In this document: in pieces, positions 9,926-18,876 of the stretch
Numbering within the stretch: position 1 is the first letter of the stretch
How the letters are laid out: each line of letters starts with the position of its first letter
Assembly: GCA_000310025.1 (NCBI GenBank)
Contig: FN648923.1
Coordinates: 1 to 19,391, forward strand
From: Ectocarpus siliculosus
Taxonomy: Eukaryota; Sar; Phaeophyceae; Ectocarpales; Ectocarpaceae
Reading direction: 5' to 3'
Length of the DNA stretch: 19,391 nucleotides
The notes under the pieces: generated by a model
What the model was told of the DNA's origin: nothing
The model's database searches: none
Seen by the model: only the letters and a program-made list of their open reading frames with translations
Position numbers and translations under genes: made by a program

Positions 9926-10768
9926 AAAGTCCGATCACCTCCTGTGCCCCCCAGAGCAGCGCCGCTACCGATGTTGACGGCGCCGGTGTTTCCCGATGTG
10001 GTTGTTCGGGAGCTGAAGGTCATGACACCGCTATGGCCCGTTGTACCGGCGTTGGCGGGGACGATGGTGACGGTCCCACTGTTCCCATCATTCACGGCCC
10101 CACTCGACACAGCAACAAGCCCGCCTCCTGTGTCTCCGGTGCCAGCTACCACGGTTGTTCCACCTCCAACATTTTTAGTGCTTGTCCCAGCTGATGTACT
10201 CAAGTCACGACCTACACCAGAGTCATCCCACCCGGCCGCCGTACTCAGGGCGCCACCCACCGTCTCTCCTGCACCCGCCGTCACCGGGATCGCCCCGCTC
10301 GTCGTCCCGGTGCCTCGTCCGGCCACCACCGTGAATGATCCGCCCGTCGGCCCGCCGCCAGCCGCCAAGCTCACTGACTCACCCGTCGATGTGGTGCCTG
10401 TTCCGGCCGCCATCGACACAGGACCGCCCGTCACACCCGTGCCGGCCGCCAACGTCAGCGTCCCGCCCGTGGTGCAGGCGGTGGTGCCCACCGCGAGACT
10501 CGCCGCTCCGCCAGCTCCCGACCTCGCCGCGCCACTGCCGATGAGCAACGAGCCGCTGGTGGCGGAGCTGGTGGTACCCGAGCTCAACGCAATGGCGCCG
10601 CTCACGGCCTCGGTGCCGGCATTGGGTGATCGGATGGTGACCGCGCCGCTGATGGTGGCCGTGCCCTCGCCGCTGGTGATGGTCACCGATCCTCCGGTGG
10701 CCGTGGTCGACTCGCCGGCCGCCATCGCGATCAGACCACCCTCGCCGGTGTCTCCGCTTCCCACGGTC
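9926..10768 (-). pseudogene. Beta-solenoid-type repeat protein, copy 2: fully open internally, out of frame with both neighbours
   Basis: From 10764 leftward the frame begins VGSGDTGEGGLIAMAAGES and stays open for the whole copy, ending GGTGGDRTL at the next junction. A TAG lies in frame just upstream (TTTAGACC), so this frame cannot be entered from copy 3 by normal reading. Glycine pairs fall near residues 10, 25, 40, 56, 71, 86, 101, 114, 128, 142, 157, 171, 186, 201, 214 and 230, that is 14-16 residues per turn. Copy 2 shares the extra-base junction with both neighbours, so the break predates or was copied with the last amplification. There is no ATG at the start of the copy. The open frame over about 280 codons suggests fairly recent decay. 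An alternative is a spliced gene whose exon joins I cannot see. Confidence 0.6.
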
Positions 10769-10769
10769 T

Positions 10770-11625
10770 AAAGTCCGATCACCTCCTGTGCCCCCCACAA
10801 CGGCACCGCTACTGATGTTGACGGCGCCGGTGTTTCCCGACGTGGTTGTTCGGGAGCTGGAGGTCATGACACCGCTATGGCCCGTTGTACCGGCGTTGGC
10901 TGAGACGATGGTAAAAGTTCTTCCGCTGTTCCCAGTAGTCACGGCCCCGCTCGACACAGCAACAAGCCCGCCTCCTGTGTCTCCGGTGCCAGCTACCATG
11001 GTCAATGCGCCCCCGAGAGCTTGAGCGCTTGTCCCAGATACACTCAGGTCAACGCCTACATCTGAGTCCCCCCACCCGGCCGCCCTACTCAGGGCGCCAC
11101 CCACCGTCTCTCCTTCACCCGCCGTCACCGTGATCGCCCCGCCCGTCGTCCCGGTGCCTCGTCCCGCCACCACTGTGAAAAGTCTGCCTGTCGGCCCGCC
11201 GCCAGCCGCCGCCATGCTCACCGACCCACCCGTCGATGTGGTGCCCGTTCCGGCCGCCATCGACACAGGACCGCCCGTCACACCCGTGCCGGCCGCCAAC
11301 GTCAGCCTCCGCCCCGTGGTGTAGGCGCTGGTGCCCACCGTAAGACTCACCGCTCCACCAGCTCCCGGCGTCGCCGCGCCACTGCCGATGAGCACCAAAC
11401 CGCTGGTGGCGGAGCTGGTGGTACCCGAGCTCAACGCAATGGCGCCGCTCACGGCTTCGGTGCCGGCGTCGGCCGATCGGACGGTGACCGCGCCGCTGAT
11501 GGTGACCGTGCCCACCCCGCCGGTGATGACCACCGGTCCTCCGGTGGCGGAAGTCGACTCACCGGCCGCAACCTCGACCAGGCCACCCTCGCCGGTGTCT
11601 CCGCTGCCCACCATCAAAGTACGAT
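10770..11625 (-). pseudogene. Beta-solenoid-type repeat protein, copy 3 (upstream-most): open for about 282 codons, then frameshifted
   Basis: Reading leftward from 11625, the frame gives GDRTLMVGSGDTGEGG and continues through about 18 turns of the style GGxVxxxAGTGTTxTGG (for example TGGPVSMAAGTGTTSTGG, then SGAIALSSGTTSSATSG). It is uninterrupted until the copy junction near 10769. There an extra base (plus-strand T at 10769; ACTTTAGACC in place of an in-frame ACTTTGACC on the minus strand) shifts the frame. The repeats predict a right-handed beta-solenoid, with short strands of alternating small and aliphatic residues and glycine/threonine turns. No signal peptide, catalytic motif or membrane segment is visible. 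An ATG lies at 11614-11612, but codons upstream of it are also open, so it is probably internal. It could be an extracellular or surface structural repeat protein. No function is assigned. Confidence 0.6.
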
Positions 11626-14600
11626 CACCTCGTCGCGCTGTCCTGTAGGGCGGTCGTGTAAAGCCGACACCTCACCCTGGGCAAGGCGAGGCGGAGCGGC
11701 GGAGGGGTTGGGGAAGACGTGAGGAACTGAACAGAGCATCGGTTGACCGATCCCTGCAGCAAATACTCGTGTCTGCTAGTGTCTGCTCCTGAAGCTTTCA
11801 ACGAGCGAAGGGCCTCCATGATGGCTGGGGGGCTTCGGGAAATCGGTTCTACGGCGAATGCACGCGAAAGCCGTCATGTGTCCTCACCAACTCGTCCATA
11901 TCTCCCTAGCACATCCAGCAGGATGCGACCGCGGGAGATCCTGCCTCAAACAAATGTCGGCTGCCGCCCTCGGAGCGCTGTCCCGTAGGGCGGCCGTGGA
12001 AAGCCGACACCGCACCCTGGGCAAGACGAGAGAGGGAGGCAGAGGAGACGGGGAAGACGTGTGGCACCGAACAAAGCATCGGTTGACGGATCCCTGCAGC
12101 AAACACTCGTGTCTGCTAGTGTCTGCTCCTGAAGCTTTCAACGAGCGAAGGGCCTCCATAATGGCTGGGGGGCTTCGGGAAATCGGTTCTACGGCGAATG
12201 CACGCGAAAGCCGTCATGTGCCCTCATATGTCACCGATTCCTTCCTCGGCCATCCAGCAGCATGCAACCGCAGAAGATGTAACCACAACCACATGTCGGC
12301 TGCCGCCCTCGGAACGCTGTCCTGTAGGGCGGCCGTGGAAAGCCGACACCGCACCCTGGGCAAGACGAGAGAGGGAGGCGGAGGAGATGGAGAAGACGTG
12401 TGGCACTGAGCAGAGCATCGGTTGACCGATGGCTGAAGCCAATATTCGTGTCTGCTAGTGTCTGCTCCTGAAGCTTTCAACGAGCGAAGGGCCTCCATGA
12501 TAGCTGGGGGGCTTCGGGAAATCGGTTCTACTGCGAATGCACGCGAAAGCCGTCATGTGTCCTCACCAACTCGTCCATTTTCTCCTAGCACATCCAGCGG
12601 GATATCACCGCGGAAGATCCGGCCTCAAACGAATGTCGGCTGCCGCCCTCGGAGCGCTGTCCTGTAGGGCGGCCGTGGAAAGCCGACATCGCACCCTGGG
12701 CAAGACGAGAGAGGGAGGCGGAGGAGACGGGGAAGACGTGTGGCACTGAACAGAGCATCGGTTGACCGATGCCTGCAGCCAATATTCGTGTCTGCTAGTA
12801 TCTGCTCCTGAAGCTTTCAACGAGCGAAGGGCCTTCATGATGGCTGGCGGGCTTCGGGAAATCGGTTCTACGGCGAATGCACGCGAAAGCCGCCATGTGT
12901 CCTCACCAACTCGTCCATATCTCCCAATAATAGCACATCCAGGAGCATGCAACCGCAGAAGATCCGGCCTCACACAAATGTCGGCTGCCGCCCTCGGAGC
13001 GCTGTCCTGTAGGGCGGCCGTGGAAAGTCGACACCGCACCCTGGGGGGGAGGCGGAGCAGAAGGGGAAGACGTGTGGAACTGAACAGAGCATCGGTTGAC
13101 CGATCCCTGCAGCAAACACTCGTGTCTGCTAGTGTCTGCTCCTGAATCTTTCAACGAGCGAATTGCCTCCATGATGGCCGGGGGGCTTCGGGAAATCGGT
13201 TCTACGGCGAATGCACGCGAAAGCCGTCATGTGTCCTCACCAACTCGTCCATATCTCCCTAGCACATCCAGCAGCATGCGACCGTTGAAGATCCGGCCTC
13301 ACACAAATGTCGGCTGCCGCCCTCGGAGCGCTGTCCTGCAGGGCGGCCGTGGAAAGCCGACATCGCACCCTGGGCAGGCCGAGAGACGGAGGCGGAGGAG
13401 ACGGGGAAGACGTGTGGAACTGAACAGAGCATCGGTTGACTGACCCCTGCAGCAAACACGCGTGTCTGCTAGTGTCTGCTCGTGAAGCTTTCAACGAGCG
13501 AAGGGCCTCCATGATGGCCGGGGGGCTTCGGGAAATCGGTTCTACTGCGAATGCACGCGAAAGCCGTCATGTGTCCTCACCAACTCGTCCATTTTCTCCT
13601 AGCACATCCAGCGGGATATCACCGCGGAAGACCCGGCCTCACATAAATGTCGGCTGCCGCCCTCGGAGCGCTGTCCTTTAGGGCGGCCGTGGAAAGCCGA
13701 CATCGCACCCTGGGCAAGACGAGAGAGGGAGGCAGAGAAGACGGGGAAGACGTGTGGAACTGAACAGAGCATCGGTTGACGGATCCCTGCAGCAAACACT
13801 CGTGTCTGCTAGTGTCTGCTCGTGAAGCTTTCAACGAGCGAAGGGCCTCCATGATCACCGGGGGGCTTCGGGAAATCGGTTCTACGGCGAATGCACGCGA
13901 AAGCCGTCATGTGTCCTCACCAACTCGTCCATATCTCCCTAGCACATCCAGCGGGATATCACCGCGAAAGATCCGGCCTCAAACGAATGTCGGCTGCCTC
14001 CCTCGGAGCGCTGTCCTGTAGGGCGGTCGTGGAAAGCCGACATCGCACCCTGGGCAAGACGAGAGAGGGAGGCGGAGGATACGGGAAAGACGTGTGGCAC
14101 TGAACAGAGGCATCGGTTGACGGATCCCTGCAGCAAACATTCGTGTCTGCTAGTGTCTGCTCGTGAAGCTTTCAACGAGCGAAGGGCCTCCATGATGGCC
14201 GGGGGGCTTCGGGAAATCGGTTCTACGGCGAATGCACGCGAAAGCCGTCATGTGTCCTCACCAACTCGTCCATATCTCCCTGGCACATCCAGCAGCATGC
14301 GTCCGCGGAAGATCCGGCCTCACACAAATGTCGGCTGCCGCCCTCGGAGCGCTGTCCTGTAGGGCGGCCGTGGAAAGCCGGCACCGCACCCTGGGCAAGA
14401 CGAGAGAGGGAGGCGGAGGAGACGGGGAAGACGTGTGGCACCGAACAGAGCATCGGTTGACCGATCCCTGCAGCCAATATTCGTGTCTGCTAGTGTCTGC
14501 TCCTGAAGCTTTCAACGAGCGAAGGGCCTCCATGCTGGCTGGCGGGTTTCGGGAAATCGGTTCTACTGCGAATGCACGCGAAAGCCGTCATGTGTCCTCA

Positions 14601-15568
14601 CCAACTCGTCCATATCTCCCTAGCACATCCAGCGGGATATCACCGCGGAAGACCCGGCCTTACACAAATGTCGGCTGCCGCCCTCGGAGCGCTATCCTGT
14701 AGGGCGGCCGTGGAAAGCCGACATCGCACCCTGGGCAGGCCGAGAGATGGAGCCGGAGGAGACGGGGAAGACGTGAGGAACTGAACAAAGCATCGGTTGA
14801 CCGATCCCTGCAGCAAATACTCGTGTCTGCTAGTGTCTGCTCCTGAAGCTTTCAACGAGCGAAGGGCCTCCATGCTGGCTGGCGGGCTTCGGGAAATCGG
14901 TTCTACTGCGAATGCACGCGAAAGCCGTCATGTGTCCTCACCAACTCGTCCATTTTCTCCTAGCACATCCAGCGGGATATCACCGTTGAACACCCGGCCT
15001 CACACAAATGTCGGCTGCCGCCCTCGGAGCGCTGTCCTGTAGGGCGGCCGTGGAAAGCCGACATCGCACCCTGGGCAGGCCGAAAGACGGAGCCGGAGAA
15101 GACGGGGAAGACGTGTGGAACTGAACAGAGCATCGGTTGACGGATCCCTACAGCAAACACGCGTGTCTGCTAGTGTCTGCTCCTGAAGCTTTCAACGAGC
15201 GCAGGGCCTCCATGATGGCTGGCGGGCTTCGGGAAATCGGTTCTACTGCGAATGCACGCGAAAGCCGTCATGTGTCCTCACCAACTCGTCCACATACCCC
15301 TAGCACATCCAGCGGGATATCACCGCGAAAGATCCGGCCTCACACAAATGTCGGCTGCCGCCCTCGGAGCGCTGTCCTGTAGGGCGGTCGTGGAAAGCCG
15401 ACATCGCACCCTGGGCAGGCCGAAAGACGGAACCGGAGAAGACGGGGAAGACGTGTGGAACTGAACAGAGCATCGGTTGACCGATCCCTACAGCAAACAC
15501 GCGTGTCTGCTAGTGTCTGCTCGTGAAGCTTTCAACGAGCGAAGGGCCTCCATGATGGCTGGCGGGCT

Positions 15569-16245
15569 TCGGGAAATCGGTTCTACGGCGAATGCACGCG
15601 AAAGCCGTCATGTGTCCTCACCAACTCGTCCACATACCCCTAGCACATCCAGCGGGATATCACCGCGGAAGATCCGGCCTCACACAAATGTCGGCTGCCG
15701 CCCTCGGAGCGCTGTCCTGTAGGGCGGCCGTGGAAAGCCGACATCGCACCCTGGGCAGGCCGAGAGACGGAGCCGGAGGATACGGGGAAGACGTGTGGAA
15801 CTGAACAGAGCATCGGTTGACGGATCCCTGCAGCAAACATTCGTGTCTGCTAGTGTCTGCTCCTGAAGCTTTCAACGAGCGAAGGGCCTCCATGATGGCC
15901 GGGGGGCTTCGGGAAATCGGTTCTACGGCGAACGCGAAAGCCGTCATGAGTCCTCACCAACTCGTCCATATCTCCCTGGCACATCCAGCAGCATGCGACC
16001 GCGCAAGATCCGGCCTCACACAAACGTCGGCTGCCGCCCTCGGAGCGCTGTCCTGCAGGGCGGCCGTGGAAAGCCGACATCGCACCCTGGGCAGGCCGAG
16101 AGACGGAGCCGTAGGAGACGGAGAAGACGTGTGGAACTGAACAGAGCATCGGTTGACGGATCCCTGCAGCAAACACGCGTGTCTGCTAGTGTCTGCTCCT
16201 GAAGCTTTCAACGAGCGAAGGGCCTCCATGATGGCCGGGGGGGCT
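15569..16245 (+). repeat. Near-identical 677-bp tandem duplication in array C, copy 1
   Basis: This two-unit block is repeated immediately at 16246-16922. Both copies contain the otherwise rare 4-bp deletion (GCGAACGCGAAAGCC), GTCATGAGTCC, GCGCAAGATCC and ACAAACGTCGG. The only differences I see are a C for A (GTCCTCCCCAAC near 16293) and one G in a G run. This is the most recent rearrangement visible in the window, or an assembly duplication. Confidence 0.85.
15690..15742. other. Conserved stem-loop in every C unit (representative copy)
   Basis: GTCGGCT (15690-15696) pairs with AGCCGAC (15736-15742), and GCCGCCCT (15697-15704) pairs perfectly with AGGGCGGC (15721-15728). That is 15 possible base pairs with a 7-nt one-sided bulge (CGTGGAA). 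Inside the 16-nt loop, GGA and TCC flank GCGCTG as a third small stem. Several units read GCGGTCGTGG here, which still permits a G-U pair in RNA. In array A the matching core is CAGAGCGCTGTCTG, where CAGA/TCTG again pair around GCGCTG although the bases differ. Some copies break the small stem (GGAGCGCTATCC near 14690; GGAACGCTGTCC near 12312). Confidence 0.65.
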
Positions 16246-16922
16246 TCGGGAAATCGGTTCTACGGCGAATGCACGCGAAAGCCGTCATGTGTCCTCCCCA
16301 ACTCGTCCACATACCCCTAGCACATCCAGCGGGATATCACCGCGGAAGATCCGGCCTCACACAAATGTCGGCTGCCGCCCTCGGAGCGCTGTCCTGTAGG
16401 GCGGCCGTGGAAAGCCGACATCGCACCCTGGGCAGGCCGAGAGACGGAGCCGGAGGATACGGGGAAGACGTGTGGAACTGAACAGAGCATCGGTTGACGG
16501 ATCCCTGCAGCAAACATTCGTGTCTGCTAGTGTCTGCTCCTGAAGCTTTCAACGAGCGAAGGGCCTCCATGATGGCCGGGGGGCTTCGGGAAATCGGTTC
16601 TACGGCGAACGCGAAAGCCGTCATGAGTCCTCACCAACTCGTCCATATCTCCCTGGCACATCCAGCAGCATGCGACCGCGCAAGATCCGGCCTCACACAA
16701 ACGTCGGCTGCCGCCCTCGGAGCGCTGTCCTGCAGGGCGGCCGTGGAAAGCCGACATCGCACCCTGGGCAGGCCGAGAGACGGAGCCGTAGGAGACGGAG
16801 AAGACGTGTGGAACTGAACAGAGCATCGGTTGACGGATCCCTGCAGCAAACACGCGTGTCTGCTAGTGTCTGCTCCTGAAGCTTTCAACGAGCGAAGGGC
16901 CTCCATGATGGCCGGGGGGCTT
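16246..16922 (+). repeat. Near-identical 677-bp tandem duplication in array C, copy 2
   Basis: This is the second copy of 15569-16245. It carries the same private variants, and the following unit returns to the ordinary family type (TACTGCGAATGCACGCG). Boundaries are placed where private variants stop and could shift by several tens of bases. Confidence 0.85.
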
Positions 16923-18876
16923 CGGGAAATCGGTTCTACTGCGAATGCACGCGAAAGCCGTCATGTGTCCTCACCAACTCGTCCATTTCTCCCTAGCACA
17001 TCCAGCGGGATATCACCGCGGAAGACCCGGCCTTGCACAAATGTCGGCTGCCGCCCTCGGAGCGCTGTCCTGTAGGACGGTCGTGGAAAGCCGACATCGC
17101 ACCCTGGGCAGGCCGAGAGACGGAGCCGGAGAAGACGGGGAAGACGTGTGGAACTGAACAGAGCATCGGTTGACGGATCCCTACAGCAAACACGCGTGTC
17201 TGCTAGTGTCTGCTCGTGAAGCTTTCAACGAGCGAAGGGCCTTCATGATCACCGGGGGGCTTCGGGAAATCGGTTCTACTGCGAATGCACGCGAAAGCCG
17301 TCATGTGTCCTCACCAACTCGTCCATATCTCCCTAGCACATCCAGCGGGATATCACCGCGGAAGACCCGGCCTCACACAAATGTCGGCTGCCGCCCTCGG
17401 AGCGCTGTCCTGTAGGGCGGCCGTGGAAAGCCGACATCGCACCCTGGGCAGGCCGAGAGACGGAGCCGGAGAAGACGGGGAAGACGTGTGGAACTGAACA
17501 GAGCATCGGTTGACGGATCCCTGCAGCAAACACGCGTGTCTGCTAGTGTCTGCTCCTGAAGCTTTCAACGAGCGAAGGGCCTCCATGATGGCCGGGGGGG
17601 CTTCGGGAAATCGGTTCTACTGCGAATGCACGCGAAAGCCGTCATGTGTCCTCACCAACTCGTCCATATCTCCCTAGCACATCCAGCGGGATATCACCGT
17701 TGAACACCCGGCCTCACACAAATGTCGGCTGCCGCCCTCGGAGCGCTGTCCTGTAGGGCGGCCGTGGAAAGCCGACATCGCACCCTGGGCAGGCCGAGAG
17801 AAGGAGGCGGAGAAGACGGGGAAGACGTGTGGAACTGAACAGAGCATCGGTTGACGGATCCCTGCAGCAAACATTCGTGTCTGCTAGTGTCTGCTCCTGA
17901 AGCTTTCAACGAGCGAAGGGCCTTCATGATGGCCGGGGGGCTTCGGGAAATCGGTTCTACTGCGAATGCACGCGAAAGCCGTCATGTGTCCTCACCAACT
18001 CGTCCATATCTCCCTAGCACATCCAGCGGGATATCACCGCGGAAGACCCGGCCTTACGCAAATGTCGGCTGCCGCCCTCGGAGCGCTGTCCTGTAGGGCG
18101 GCCGTGGAAAGCCGACATCGCACCCTGGGCAGGCCGAAAGACGGAGCCGGAGAAGACGGGGAAGACGTGTGGAACTGAACAGAGCATCGGTTGACGGATC
18201 CCTGCAGCAAACACGCGTGTCTGCTAGTGTCTGCTCGTGAAGCTTTCAACGAGCGAAGGGCCTTCATGATCACCGGGGGGCTTCGGGAAATCGGTTCTAC
18301 GGCGAATGCACGCGAAAGCCGTCATGTGTCCTCACCAACTCGTCCATATCTCCCTAGCACATCCAGCGGGATATCACCGCGGAAGACCCGGCCTCACACA
18401 AATGTCGGCTGCCGCCCTCGGAGCGCTGTCCTGTAGGGCGGCCGTGGAAAGCCGACATCGCACCCTGGGCAGGCCGAGAGACGGAGCCGGAGAAGACGGG
18501 GAAGACGTGTGGAACTGAACAGAGCATCGGTTGACGGATCCCTGCAGCAAACACGCGTGTCTGCTAGTGTCTGCTCCTGAAGCTTTCAACGAGCGAAGGG
18601 CCTCCATGCTGGCTGGCGGGCTTCGGGAAATCGGTTCTACTGCGAATGCACGCGAAAGCCGTCATGTGTCCTCACCAACTCGTCCACATACCCCTAGCAC
18701 ATCCAGCGGGATATCACCGCGAAAGATCCGGCCTCACACAAATGTCGGCTGCCGCCCTCGGAGCGCTGTCCTGTAGGGCGGTCGTGGAAAGCCGACATCG
18801 CACCCTGGGCAGGCCGAAAGACGGAGCCGGAGAAGACGGGGAAGACGTGTGGAACTGAACAGAGCATCGGTTGACC
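16836..18876 (+). repeat. Two copies of a three-unit higher-order repeat (about 1,021 bp) in array C
   Basis: Units 16836, 17176 and 17516 match 17857, 18197 and 18537 respectively, all offset by 1,021 bp. Private variants support the pairing. The second units (17176, 18197) share CTTCATGATCACCGGGGGG and a GCTCGTGAAGC version of the AAGCTT segment. The first units (16836, 17857) share an altered CCTT(G/A)C(A/G)CAAATG, and the third units pair by position. Matches are strong but not perfect, so this duplication is older than the 677-bp one. Confidence 0.65.

Larger units (their letters stand above)
9044..11633 (-). repeat. Three tandem copies of an approximately 844-847-bp coding repeat
   Basis: The marker CGATCACCTC next to the CCCAC copy boundary recurs at about 9916, 10760 and 11607, giving copy spacings of 844 and 847 bp. 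On the minus strand each copy encodes about 281 residues of Gly/Ser/Thr/Ala-rich repeat with a glycine pair every 14-16 residues. The copy nearest array A lacks about 115 bp at its low-coordinate end and carries a net 163-bp insertion. The plus-strand ORFs across the same DNA are Pro/Ala/Val-rich and are the antisense shadow. The block abuts array A at 9043/9044 and array C at about 11633/11634. Confidence 0.88.

Noticed and set aside
9944-10771. Plus-strand ORF of 275 codons, Pro/Ala/Val-rich
   Set aside because: It is antisense to solenoid copy 2. The minus-strand translation has the regular glycine-turn repeat. The plus-strand composition is what the complement of Gly/Thr/Ser codons gives.
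10379-11617. A single 412-codon minus-strand protein across copies 3 and 2
   Set aside because: After the copy junction at 10769 it continues in the wrong frame (GKRRHRRGW and so on). Only the first roughly 282 codons are solenoid sequence.
12171-12192. CENP-B-box-like CTTCGGGAAATCGGTTC in array C
   Set aside because: TTCG and the central A agree, but the 3' CGGG is out of register by one base, so the motif does not match.
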